Assembly: GCA_021775855.1 (NCBI GenBank)
Contig: JAJFGZ010000047.1
Coordinates: forward strand, 90,652 to 154,651
Source: Hyphomicrobiales bacterium
GTDB taxonomy: Bacteria; Pseudomonadota; Alphaproteobacteria; Rhizobiales; NORP267
Length of the DNA: 64,000 nt
Reading direction: 5' to 3'
Of this stretch, positions 31,393 to 39,148 are shown in pieces. Position 1 is the first letter of the stretch; each line of letters opens with the position of its first letter. The notes below the pieces were generated by a model. That model saw only the letters and a list, made by a program, of their open reading frames with translations, did not search any database and was not told the DNA's origin. Position numbers and translations under genes: made by a program.

Positions 31393-32717
31393 ACACCGTC
31401 ATCACCACCCCGAAAAACCGTCCCGACCCCCGCGACGTTTCCAAAGACGATTCCATGCTCAAGCAAAAGGAGATGATGGCACGCCATTTCGACCGTATTA
31501 CGAGTGCGCCTGAGCGCGGCGAGAAAGTCTGTGCCACCTTTGTGCCCGGGAATCTCAACGAATTGATCATGTGTTTTGATTTCGCCAACAACCTGCCCGA
31601 GGTCAACGCGATCCAGAACGGGCTCCGTAAAAAAAGCGGCCAGTTCGTTATGGAAGCCGAAAAGCTTGGCCATTCCGAAGACGTGTGCACCTACGTGAAA
31701 TCCGATATCGGTATGATGGCCAAAGGTAATATCGCCCCAAATGGCGAGAAATTCCCGGACCCTGACGTCCTGCTGCTCTCGTATACGGGGTGTTTCACCT
31801 TCCTGAAATGGTTCGAATTGCTACGCGAACAGTATCAGTGTGAAACGATTCTGCTGCACACACCGTACGAGGGCGACGGCAAGATCACCGACAATATGCG
31901 CCAATACATGGTCAAGCAGCTGAAGGAAGAAGTGATCCCGAAATTGGAACGGGTCAGCGGCGTCAAATTCGATATTGACCGGTTGCGCGAAAACCTGAGG
32001 CGCTCTGCCAAGGCAGAAGACGATCTGGTCTACGTGCTACAAACGGCCAAGAAACGGCCCTCGCCGATCGACGCTTATTTTGGCGGGATTTACTATATCG
32101 GTCCGATTTTTGGCGCCTATCGCGGCACCGATGAAGCGATCGATTATTACGCCACCCTGCGCCAGGAAATCGACGCCCGCATGGCCGCAGGTCTCGGCCC
32201 GGTCACGCCGGAAGGCGCGATGGGCGAGGAGAAATACCGCCTCGTCACCGAAGGCCCGCCCAACTACACCAGTTTCCGGGATTTCTGGAAGATGTTCTAC
32301 GACGAGGGTGCGGTAGTCGTAGCCTCCAGCTACACCAAGGTTGGTGGGGTCTACGATTTCGGTTTCCGCCACGACCCCGACCGGCCGCTTGAGACGTTGG
32401 CCGAATATTGCCTCGGCGTATACACCAACCGCAGCCTGCCCCAGCGGGTCGACATGCTGGTCGATTACATCAACGAATACGAGGCCGATGGCCTGCTCAT
32501 CAACTCGATCAAAAGCTGCAACAGTTTCTCCGCCGGGCAATTGCTGATGATGCGCGAAGTGGAAAAACGCACTGGAAAACCAGCCGCGTTCATTGAAAGC
32601 GATCTGGTCGATCCGCGCTATTTCTCCGCCGCCAATATCAAGAACCGGCTGGAAAGCTATTTCCAGATGGTTGATCAGAAAAAGGCCGGTGGCGCCTTGA
32701 AGGGAGCAGCAGCATGA
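31389..32717 (+). CDS. bcrB: Benzoyl-CoA reductase subunit B
   Basis: 442-aa second catalytic subunit of class I benzoyl-CoA reductase. The family segments are [64 protein letters not shown], and [20 protein letters not shown]; the cysteines in TGC and KSC are candidate cluster ligands. It overlaps both bcrC and bcrA by 4 bases, giving tight translational coupling of the complex. With bcrC it reduces the aromatic ring of benzoyl-CoA to the cyclic diene. Confidence 0.95.
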   Translation: MNTVITTPKNRPDPRDVSKDDSMLKQKEMMARHFDRITSAPERGEKVCATFVPGNLNELIMCFDFANNLPEVNAIQNGLRKKSGQFVMEAEKLGHSEDVCTYVKSDIGMMAKGNIAPNGEKFPDPDVLLLSYTGCFTFLKWFELLREQYQCETILLHTPYEGDGKITDNMRQYMVKQLKEEVIPKLERVSGVKFDIDRLRENLRRSAKAEDDLVYVLQTAKKRPSPIDAYFGGIYYIGPIFGAYRGTDEAIDYYATLRQEIDARMAAGLGPVTPEGAMGEEKYRLVTEGPPNYTSFRDFWKMFYDEGAVVVASSYTKVGGVYDFGFRHDPDRPLETLAEYCLGVYTNRSLPQRVDMLVDYINEYEADGLLINSIKSCNSFSAGQLLMMREVEKRTGKPAAFIESDLVDPRYFSAANIKNRLESYFQMVDQKKAGGALKGAAA

Positions 32718-34027
32718 AAACCTTTATCGGCATCGACCTGGGGTCGACAACCACCAAGGCCGTCTTAATGGATGACAACGCGGAAATCCTCGGACGCGGC
32801 ATCACCAATTCCCGCTCCAACTACGATACAGCCTGTCGCGTCGCCCAGCAGGAGGCAACCGTCGACGCCCGGCTCACCCTCTGCCGCCGTGAAATGAGGA
32901 GCGATGTATCCGACGAGGCGGGCAAGCTAGATGAGCTCCTGACGCGGTTGGAACTGGGTTTCAGGCTGGAGCAGTTTCTCGAACAGCTCAACGATCTGGA
33001 ACAGACCTGCCGGACCCAAATCAGAGGCGAACGATTTGAAGGCAAGGAAAAGGCGGTCACCGAAGTTCTCACTTCCGTGTTTGAGAAGCTGCGTGCCGAA
33101 GCCCCTGCAATGTACGCCCCCGGAGGCCAGCGCAAATCAGATTTCTTTCGCGATATCGCCGGCAGCCGCTACCTGACAGTCGCCGAGGAAACCGCGAAAG
33201 AAGCAGGCGTCCCCTTCGAATTGCTCCTTAACGTCTACGACAAGTCCATCATCGAGGTCGAGAACCGGCCACCGTCGGAAGATATGACCGGCAAGTTCCT
33301 GCGTGCCCTGAACCTGGTCGTCAAAGACGCAGCAGAATTCGGCGTTGACACGGCAACGGTCGAGAAGGCGGTCAAGACAGCCCTCGACATTGAACTGGAA
33401 GAGAAATTCCTGGTCGGCACCGGGTATGGCCGCGTGACGCTGCCCTTCTCCAAGGAGCATATCCGCTCGGAAATTCTCTGCCACGGGCTTGGCGCTCACA
33501 TGATGTATCCAAACACCCGGACCGTTCTCGATATCGGCGGGCAGGACACCAAGGGTATCCAGGTCGACCCTAGCGGGATTGTCGAGAATTTCCAGATGAA
33601 CGATCGCTGCGCCGCCGGGTGTGGACGCTACCTCGGTTACATCGCGGATGAAATGAATATGGGGCTCCACGAGCTTGGCCCACTCGCCATGAAGTCGACC
33701 CGGACTGTGCGCATCAACTCCACCTGCACCGTGTTTGCCGGTGCCGAATTGCGCGACCGGTTGGCGCTTGGCGAGAAGCGCGAGGATATCCTGGCCGGCC
33801 TCCACCGCGCCATCGTGCTCCGCGCCATGTCGATCATCTCCCGCTCAGGCGGCATCGCCGATGAATTCACCTTTACTGGTGGTGTTGCAAAGAACGAGGC
33901 GGCAGTGCGCGAGCTGAAGAAACTCGTCGTTGAGAATTACGGCGATGTCACCATCAATATCGATCCAGAATCGATTTACACCGGCGCCCTTGGTGCGGCG
34001 ACTTTCGCCCGCCGGGCTGTAAACTAG
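32714..34027 (+). CDS. bcrA: Benzoyl-CoA reductase subunit A (activating ATPase)
   Basis: One of the two ASKHA ATPase subunits that couple ATP hydrolysis to electron transfer into BcrBC. Seen: the phosphate loop [15 protein letters not shown], the sequence [14 protein letters not shown], and cluster cysteines in [13 protein letters not shown]; the [4Fe-4S] cluster bridges BcrA and BcrD. Its 437 aa equals the Thauera-type BcrA with the long insert between the two ATPase lobes. It starts inside the bcrB stop. Confidence 0.95.
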   Translation: MKTFIGIDLGSTTTKAVLMDDNAEILGRGITNSRSNYDTACRVAQQEATVDARLTLCRREMRSDVSDEAGKLDELLTRLELGFRLEQFLEQLNDLEQTCRTQIRGERFEGKEKAVTEVLTSVFEKLRAEAPAMYAPGGQRKSDFFRDIAGSRYLTVAEETAKEAGVPFELLLNVYDKSIIEVENRPPSEDMTGKFLRALNLVVKDAAEFGVDTATVEKAVKTALDIELEEKFLVGTGYGRVTLPFSKEHIRSEILCHGLGAHMMYPNTRTVLDIGGQDTKGIQVDPSGIVENFQMNDRCAAGCGRYLGYIADEMNMGLHELGPLAMKSTRTVRINSTCTVFAGAELRDRLALGEKREDILAGLHRAIVLRAMSIISRSGGIADEFTFTGGVAKNEAAVRELKKLVVENYGDVTINIDPESIYTGALGAATFARRAVN

Positions 34028-34037
34028 GAGAAAACAG

Positions 34038-34880
34038 ATGACCATTGCAGCAGGCGTAGATGTAGGTACCGGGGCCGTCAAAGTCGCGATTTTCGATGTC
34101 ACCGATGGCAAGAATAAATGGCTTGCCAAGGAAACCTTGCGGGTGCGCCAGCGCGACCCGCTGGAACTGGCGGGTCAGGCCTACGACGAATGCCTGAAAC
34201 AGGCCGGGCTGACCCGCGACGATGTGCATTATGTGGCTACCACAGGGGAAGGTGAATCCGTCCCCTTCCATACCGGCCATTTCTACTCCATGACCACCCA
34301 TGCACGCGGCGCTATTTACCTCGAACCGAAAGCCCGCGCGGCGCTGGATGTTGGAGCACTTCACGGCCGGGCCATCAGCTTAGACCCGCGCGGCAAAGTG
34401 CTGATGTATAAAATGACCAGCCAGTGCGCCTCCGGGTCTGGACAGTTCCTGGAAAATATTGCCCGTTATCTGGGTATAGCCCAGGACGAGATCGGCCCAC
34501 TTTCCTGCGCCGCCGATGACCCGGAAAAGGTCAGCGGGATCTGCGCCGTGCTGGCCGAAACCGATGTCATCAATATGGTGTCGCGTGGTATCTCGTCGGA
34601 AAATATCCTGAAGGGCATCCACCTCTCGATGGCAGGCCGCCTGGCCCGTCTCATCAAGTCGGTCAAACCCGAAGACGGCGTGATCATGGCAACCGGCGGG
34701 CTGGCGCTCGACGAAGGATTGCTGGCGGCATTGCGGGAAGAACTCGAATCCAAGGGCAACCCGCTTGAAGTGAAAAACCACCCGGATTCGATTTACGCGG
34801 GCGCCATTGGGGCCGCGCTCTGGGGTGCATTCCGGTACGACAAATTGGCAAAACTGGATGCTTTACCACTGGCGAGTTAA
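34038..34880 (+). CDS. bcrD: Benzoyl-CoA reductase subunit D (activating ATPase)
   Basis: Second ASKHA ATPase subunit, 280 aa, shorter than BcrA because it lacks the insert. It shows GVDVGTGAVKVAIFD at the phosphate loop and TSQCASGSGQFLENIARYLG with the cluster cysteine, then VFAETD-like and MATGGLALDEG segments. The gene order bcrC-B-A-D is the one known from Thauera. It ends 14 bases before the ferredoxin gene. Confidence 0.95.
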   Translation: MTIAAGVDVGTGAVKVAIFDVTDGKNKWLAKETLRVRQRDPLELAGQAYDECLKQAGLTRDDVHYVATTGEGESVPFHTGHFYSMTTHARGAIYLEPKARAALDVGALHGRAISLDPRGKVLMYKMTSQCASGSGQFLENIARYLGIAQDEIGPLSCAADDPEKVSGICAVLAETDVINMVSRGISSENILKGIHLSMAGRLARLIKSVKPEDGVIMATGGLALDEGLLAALREELESKGNPLEVKNHPDSIYAGAIGAALWGAFRYDKLAKLDALPLAS

Positions 34881-34894
34881 AAAGGGGAAAGACC

Positions 34895-35143
34895 ATGGCA
34901 TTGATGATTGTAGACGGCTGCACGGCCTGCGATGCGTGCGAGCCGACGTGCCCGAACGAAGCCATCAAGGAGGGCGATCCCTTCTACATAATCGACCCGA
35001 TGAAATGCACCGAATGCGTCGGCGCCGAGGATGAGCCGCAATGCATCCTGGTATGCCCCGCGATGGAATGCATTGTCCCGAACCCCGATTGGGCCGAGGA
35101 CAAGGACCAGTTGCAGGAAAAATACGACCAGTTGAACAGCTAG
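34895..35143 (+). CDS. fdx: 2[4Fe-4S] ferredoxin of the Allochromatium type
   Basis: 82-aa ferredoxin with two cluster motifs, CTACDACEPTCPNEAI and CTECVGAEDEPQCILVCP. The loop of extra residues between the second and third cysteines of the latter motif, and the C-terminal acidic helix, mark the Allochromatium-vinosum type. This low-potential type is the natural electron donor of benzoyl-CoA reductase in Thauera and follows bcrD there too. It would be recharged by KorAB, encoded divergently. Confidence 0.95.
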   Translation: MALMIVDGCTACDACEPTCPNEAIKEGDPFYIIDPMKCTECVGAEDEPQCILVCPAMECIVPNPDWAEDKDQLQEKYDQLNS

Positions 35144-35170
35144 ATATTCACAACAAACAGGACAAGTAAG

Positions 35171-35671
35171 ATGGAATTTACACACGCCATTTCCCGGATC
35201 ATGCACGAAGAGCATATGGCCGTGCTTGCCCTGCTCGACAAGCTGGAACATTTGTTGAGCGCGAATCTCGGTGCCGAGCCACCAGACGCTACTGCGGGCG
35301 ATGTTCGCCAGCTGCTTGGCACTATCAAGGCGGAAATAACCACCGAAATAAAACTGCATTTCGCGTTCGAGGAAGAGCATTTATTCCCGATGTTCGAAGA
35401 AGCCGGTGCCGGCGACATGAACAATATCCTGATCCAGGAACACCAGCTCCTGATGCCGCTTGGCCTGGGCTTGGCGGACATGGCAGGCCAGGCCGCCAGC
35501 GACGGTTTTGACGCCGATAGCTGGGTCCAGTTCAGAACCTCATCAGGTCAATTTATTGACGGTCTCCGAGCCCACGTCGCAAAGGAAGAGATGGGCATGG
35601 TCCCGCTACTGGATGATCTCATCGACCAGGACCAGGACAGCAACCTGGTTGCGAACTACAAATTTTCCTGA
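35171..35671 (+). CDS. Hemerythrin-domain protein
   Basis: 166-aa four-helix protein with the hemerythrin HHE pattern: IMHEEHMAVLALLDKLE, then LHFAFEEEHLFPMFEE, LIQEHQLLMPL, and HVAKEEMGMVPLLDDL. Such proteins bind oxygen or handle iron and NO through a di-iron site. It follows the ferredoxin by 27 bases and is probably the last gene of the bcr operon, where an oxygen-scavenging or sensing role would make sense for the fragile reductase. Confidence 0.88.
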   Translation: MEFTHAISRIMHEEHMAVLALLDKLEHLLSANLGAEPPDATAGDVRQLLGTIKAEITTEIKLHFAFEEEHLFPMFEEAGAGDMNNILIQEHQLLMPLGLGLADMAGQAASDGFDADSWVQFRTSSGQFIDGLRAHVAKEEMGMVPLLDDLIDQDQDSNLVANYKFS

Positions 35672-35735
35672 TTGCCCGAGACGTCGCCTGACGGCCCACG
35701 CGCGACAATGACAGGGTGCGGGTGGCATTTACGCA

Positions 35736-36200
35736 CTAGAGCGCCAGCTTGTAGCCTTCATGCGTTGCCCGAAATCCGAGCCGTTCGTAGAACCGATGGG
35801 CGTCCGGTCGGCTCTTGTCTGTGGTGAGCTGCACAAGGCGGCAATTGCGTTTTCTGCATTGCGTTATGGCCCACTGGAACATTTCCTGCCCGAGGCCGGA
35901 ACTGCGATAAGTCTCGGAAATCCTGACCGCCTCGATCTGCCCTCGCCATGTGCCTCTGCGGGCTATTCCCGGGATAAAAGTCAATTGCAGAGTCCCGACA
36001 ACGTCCGACGCAATCATCGCGATAACGAGCAATTGATTTGCATCAGCATCAATCGCCTGAAATGCCTGCCTGTATTCCAACGCTAGCGGCACGCTAGGGT
36101 CTTCTCTTTGGCGGCCCAATTCATCGTTCGCCAGAAGCGAAACAATATCCGGTATGTCGGCCAGGGTAGCCTTTTTGAACGTGATTCTGTTTGGCTTCAT
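35736..36200 (-). CDS. GNAT-family N-acetyltransferase
   Basis: 154-aa acetyl-CoA-dependent acetyltransferase. The GNAT core is clear: IEAVRISETYRSSGLGQEMFQWAI (acetyl-CoA loop RSSGLG) and HRFYERLGFRATHEGYKL. It is a generic GNAT and does not share the signature of the three paralogues at 36278, 36839 and 42653. The substrate is unknown. It ends convergently with the hemerythrin gene. Confidence 0.88.
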   Translation of the reverse strand: MKPNRITFKKATLADIPDIVSLLANDELGRQREDPSVPLALEYRQAFQAIDADANQLLVIAMIASDVVGTLQLTFIPGIARRGTWRGQIEAVRISETYRSSGLGQEMFQWAITQCRKRNCRLVQLTTDKSRPDAHRFYERLGFRATHEGYKLAL

Positions 36201-36277
36201 AGGCGATTAGATATCACCCCCGCCGAACGAAGCGCAACTTCGCGCCTCGAGTTGCGGCTGAATCCAATCGCCCCTCG

Positions 36278-36817
36278 CTATACCGCCCGCCGGAATGCCA
36301 TTCTCTGGGCCGGGGCGAAGCCGCAATGGCCTAGAAACCCGAGCAAGCCAAAACTATCCCACTGAACTTTGGTGCGTACCTTCTCCACCTGTAGCGAGCG
36401 CAAATTGCCGAGCAATTGCGACATCATGGCGTGACCAACCTCGTGATGGGCAAAATCGGGATCGACGCCTATCGTGTCCATCACGGCCTCGGCCTCGGTG
36501 CGGCCGAATTCTCCGAAATCCACCCGAGCCATGATAAAGCCGACCGGGAACCCGTCGATCTCGGCCACAAGCGAAACCCGGACAGCGGATTCATCCTGGC
36601 TTTCGGCGATCTTGCGTTCGAAATACGCGGTGCGTCCGCGCCCCGTTATTTTCTTGTCGATGGAAACAATTTTTCGCAAATCATCAGGCGTCATGGAGCG
36701 GACAAATATTTTATCGCGGGACTGGACATCAAAACCCTGCCCATCAGGATAGCTGTAATCAACCTCCAATGGGTCATCCGCGCGCTGGGGTATGAATGGC
36801 TGTTTCTGGCTAGTCAT
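36278..36817 (-). CDS. GNAT-family acetyltransferase, BadL-like paralogue 1
   Basis: 179-aa GNAT with an N-terminal extension of about 35 residues. It carries the signature MTPDDLRKIVSIDKKITGRG (42-61) shared with the two other paralogues in this island, then TIGVDPDFAHHEVGHAMMSQLLGNL, in which the acetyl-CoA loop is altered to HHEVGHA rather than the usual Q/RxxGxG/A. Activity is therefore less certain than for its sister. It is the second gene of a leftward pair behind the palindrome at 37361-37378. A role in making acetylated aromatic effectors is inferred from BadL. Confidence 0.8.
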   Translation of the reverse strand: MTSQKQPFIPQRADDPLEVDYSYPDGQGFDVQSRDKIFVRSMTPDDLRKIVSIDKKITGRGRTAYFERKIAESQDESAVRVSLVAEIDGFPVGFIMARVDFGEFGRTEAEAVMDTIGVDPDFAHHEVGHAMMSQLLGNLRSLQVEKVRTKVQWDSFGLLGFLGHCGFAPAQRMAFRRAV

Positions 36818-36838
36818 TATCTATGCTCCCTGGTCCCG

Positions 36839-37321
36839 CTACAATTCAAGATCGGCGACAACGCCGCGTGTTAAAATCGTTTGTGGTGCGCGCTCGAACC
36901 CGGCATGGGCGAAAAACGCCAGCAATTCGCCATTGGTCCAATTCGTCTCGGTCTGCATTTCCCGAATGCCCTTGTGACGGAGGACTTCATCAACCCGCGC
37001 CACCAGCGCCCGGCCTATGCCTTTGCCTTTGCTTGTCGGATCAACGCTGAGGGCGTCGAGCACGCCCACCGCGCTTTGTCCAAATTCGCCGGTCAACAGG
37101 CGCACCAGGGCAAACCCTTTCAGGTTGCCGCCAATGCACGCCCCCACGTAAATAAAATCGCCGGGGCCTTTCAGCGCCGCCTCAAGCCGGCGTGAGAAAA
37201 AACTCTCCCGTGGCCGCCCCGCGATTTGCTTGTCGATCGCGACAACTGCATTGAGGTCATCCGCTGTGAGCGGCCGAACGGTGACACTATTATCCTTGTT
37301 AGCGGGGTTCCCGGAGGCCAT
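36839..37321 (-). CDS. GNAT-family acetyltransferase, BadL-like paralogue 2
   Basis: 160-aa GNAT from ATG 37321, which has AAGGA at proper distance; the TTG at 37330 has none. It shows RPLTADDLNAVVAIDKQIAG (16-35), an intact acetyl-CoA loop in DPTSKGKGIGRALVARV, and ELLAFFAHAGFERAP. First gene of the pair with the 36278 paralogue (21-bp gap). The perfect 18-bp palindrome lies 40-57 bases upstream, so this transcription unit should belong to the same regulon as kor/bcr and the PadBCD-like operon. Confidence 0.85.
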   Translation of the reverse strand: MASGNPANKDNSVTVRPLTADDLNAVVAIDKQIAGRPRESFFSRRLEAALKGPGDFIYVGACIGGNLKGFALVRLLTGEFGQSAVGVLDALSVDPTSKGKGIGRALVARVDEVLRHKGIREMQTETNWTNGELLAFFAHAGFERAPQTILTRGVVADLEL

Positions 37322-37360
37322 TTCGCGCAATCCTTTTGGCTCGAAGTTTTCAATAATATA

Positions 37361-37378
37361 TATTATCGTACGATAATA
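37361..37378. promoter_or_regulatory. Perfect 18-bp palindrome, candidate operator of the aromatic regulon
   Basis: TATTATCGTACGATAATA is fully self-complementary. Near-copies lie in the kor/bcr promoter (15 of 18) and in the promoter between the thioesterase/PadBCD-like operon and the GNAT-Rrf2 operon (16 of 18). The Rrf2-type (BadM-like) regulator at 43163 is the obvious candidate binder. Confidence 0.75.
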
Positions 37379-37453
37379 CGATTATTACAAGTGCCTGATT
37401 GCCGCAGGGTCGAATTTCGCCCAAATTATGAGGGTACAAACCCACAAATCGCC

Positions 37454-37473
37454 ATCCCCGGGAATGCGGGGAT
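37454..37473. repeat. REP-like palindromic element
   Basis: ATCCCCG and CGGGGAT arms (7 bp) around a 6-base loop, followed by CCAG. This matches the general look of the short interspersed palindromes of the form ATCCCCGC-GAA-GCGGGGATCCAG that are scattered between genes in many proteobacteria. Only one copy is seen in this window. Confidence 0.5.
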
Positions 37474-37625
37474 CCAGTGCAGATGTGCCAAACTTCGAAA
37501 AATATGTGGAATGGATTCCGGATCACGCGGCGGGTGAACATCGGGTCACGCTAACCCGCGCCGGCTCCCATTTGTCCGAAACGACGGGGTGGAGCGAGTG
37601 ACAGTGAAGACGGCAAATCTGCGAT

Positions 37626-38504
37626 TTACAACCAACCCGACCAACCCGGTTTTGAACTTGTCCCGGGCGCCGCGCCACCACGTGCCGGCGTGTGTTTAAT
37701 CGCAAATCCCTGCATCGCGCCAAGGCGGCAGACGATCGTGTATTTGAGCCCCCAGCCCGTTCCAAGCGCGATCCCGGCCGCGATCGGCAACAGGCTCGCC
37801 TGCTGCAATTCGGGGGGTGCCAGCAGTAAAAGGACCGGGACAATTCCCCCCAGACCAGCAGCCATCCAGACGGCGCGTCGCAATCCTGGCTTCACCACCA
37901 ACGGGGACCTCGGCCCGCGCAGTCGCCATGCGTAAAACAGGACAACGATTGTGCGCAACACCAACAAATCCAGCAGCGTGTTCGCAAGCCAGTATTGAAC
38001 TGAGCCTGTCAGTACAATCGATAGCAGCACGAGGAGCCCGGCCCCTTCGACCAACCCGGTCGCGGCAATCAATGGCACGATGGCCCCTTCCCGCCATGTC
38101 GGGATACCCTTTGAAGCCTGCAGCATTTTTGCCTGGCAGAGCAGGAAAATCAGACCGAATATTGCGGCGGCGATGATCATCGGCTCCAGCGCCAATAGCC
38201 AGGCAATCCCCCCCGTTCCAAAAAATAAAACGGCAGCGATCGCCTCCCGGCTCATCCAGGAGGTGTGCGGGTGCCGGAATACATTCATAAAACGCCACGG
38301 TCTGCCTATCTCCAGCAGAACCAGAAACAACCCGGCACCGACAAAGCCAAGCCCCACGAGAATGGCATCTGATGGGTACGACGCGCCAAACAGAACCGCG
38401 CTGGCGATCATCGCCACAAGGCCGGTCCCGGTGCCGCCAAACACAAAATTTCCGGCGGCGCGCCAATCCCAATTGATTTGTTGTCTGGGTGCGATCGCAA
38501 TCAT
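37626..38504 (-). CDS. NrfD/DmsC-like membrane anchor subunit (PadD-like)
   Basis: 292-aa integral membrane protein with about eight helices, of the NrfD/DmsC quinone-interacting anchor type (FGGTGTGLVAMIASAVLFG, EIGRPWRFMNVFRHPHTSWMSREA). It would pass electrons from the molybdoenzyme via the iron-sulfur subunit to quinone. It overlaps the iron-sulfur subunit gene by 4 bases. Size and order (large subunit, 24-kDa FeS, membrane anchor) match phenylacetyl-CoA:acceptor oxidoreductase PadBCD. Last gene of its operon. Confidence 0.75.
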   Translation of the reverse strand: MIAIAPRQQINWDWRAAGNFVFGGTGTGLVAMIASAVLFGASYPSDAILVGLGFVGAGLFLVLLEIGRPWRFMNVFRHPHTSWMSREAIAAVLFFGTGGIAWLLALEPMIIAAAIFGLIFLLCQAKMLQASKGIPTWREGAIVPLIAATGLVEGAGLLVLLSIVLTGSVQYWLANTLLDLLVLRTIVVLFYAWRLRGPRSPLVVKPGLRRAVWMAAGLGGIVPVLLLLAPPELQQASLLPIAAGIALGTGWGLKYTIVCRLGAMQGFAIKHTPARGGAAPGTSSKPGWSGWL

Positions 38505-39148
38505 GTTTCATCCCACAGATAGTAAAATCCGGGTTTCGTACCCAGTTCCTCGTGCATACGGAAAGACTGGTTGTCATCGAGCAACCGCGACACGTTGCTA
38601 TCGGGATCCTCGATATCGCCAAAATGCAAGGCGTTGGCGATGCACGAATTGACGCAGGCCGGGGTCGCGTCCGGGTCCACACCGGGCGTCAAACCTTTGG
38701 CGATCCCATCGTCGATCTTGTCGACACAAAAATTGCATTTCGTGGATACTCCGACCCGGCTCGGATCGTGGCGTTTTTCCTCAGGCTCCATCGGATCGTC
38801 GCCATAGGCGTAGCGGACGAGGTCGACCTTGTAGCGCGCCTGATAGGGGCAGGCGACAGCGCAGTAGGCGCAGCCGATACACAAATCGTAATCGATGGTC
38901 ACGATCCCGTCATCGCGCTTGCGGGTGGCGGTCGACGGGCAAACGTCCATGCAGGGCGGATCGGCGCAATGCATGCACCCGACCGGCACAAAGGTGCGCT
39001 GGACATCGGGGTAAGTACCAACCTCCATATCGAGTACCCGGCGCCATTGCACACCGGGCGGTGTCGCGTTGGCGTCCCGACAAGCGGCGGTGCAAGTCTG
39101 ACACCCAACGCAGCGGCGCAGATCGGCGACCATCACATAGCGGGTCAT
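38501..39148 (-). CDS. Four-[4Fe-4S] electron-transfer subunit (PadC-like)
   Basis: 215-aa iron-sulfur subunit of a molybdopterin oxidoreductase complex. Four cysteine groups are seen: CVGCQTCTAACR, CMHCADPPCMDVCP, CIGCAYCAVACPYQ, and CNFC with ACVNSC near the C-terminus. This is the DmsB/PhsB/PadC pattern of four [4Fe-4S] clusters. There is no signal peptide, so the complex may face the cytoplasm, as expected for a CoA-ester substrate. Genes on both sides overlap it by 4 bases. Confidence 0.85.
   Translation of the reverse strand: MTRYVMVADLRRCVGCQTCTAACRDANATPPGVQWRRVLDMEVGTYPDVQRTFVPVGCMHCADPPCMDVCPSTATRKRDDGIVTIDYDLCIGCAYCAVACPYQARYKVDLVRYAYGDDPMEPEEKRHDPSRVGVSTKCNFCVDKIDDGIAKGLTPGVDPDATPACVNSCIANALHFGDIEDPDSNVSRLLDDNQSFRMHEELGTKPGFYYLWDET

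Larger units (their letters stand above)
37322..37625. other. 304-bp noncoding region with operator and REP-like palindrome
   Basis: No gene seen. The left part is the promoter of the GNAT pair and holds the 18-bp palindrome. The right part holds the REP-like inverted repeat at 37454-37473 and lies beyond the 3' end of the leftward padD-like gene, where transcription should end, though no intrinsic terminator with a T-run is evident. Confidence 0.7.
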
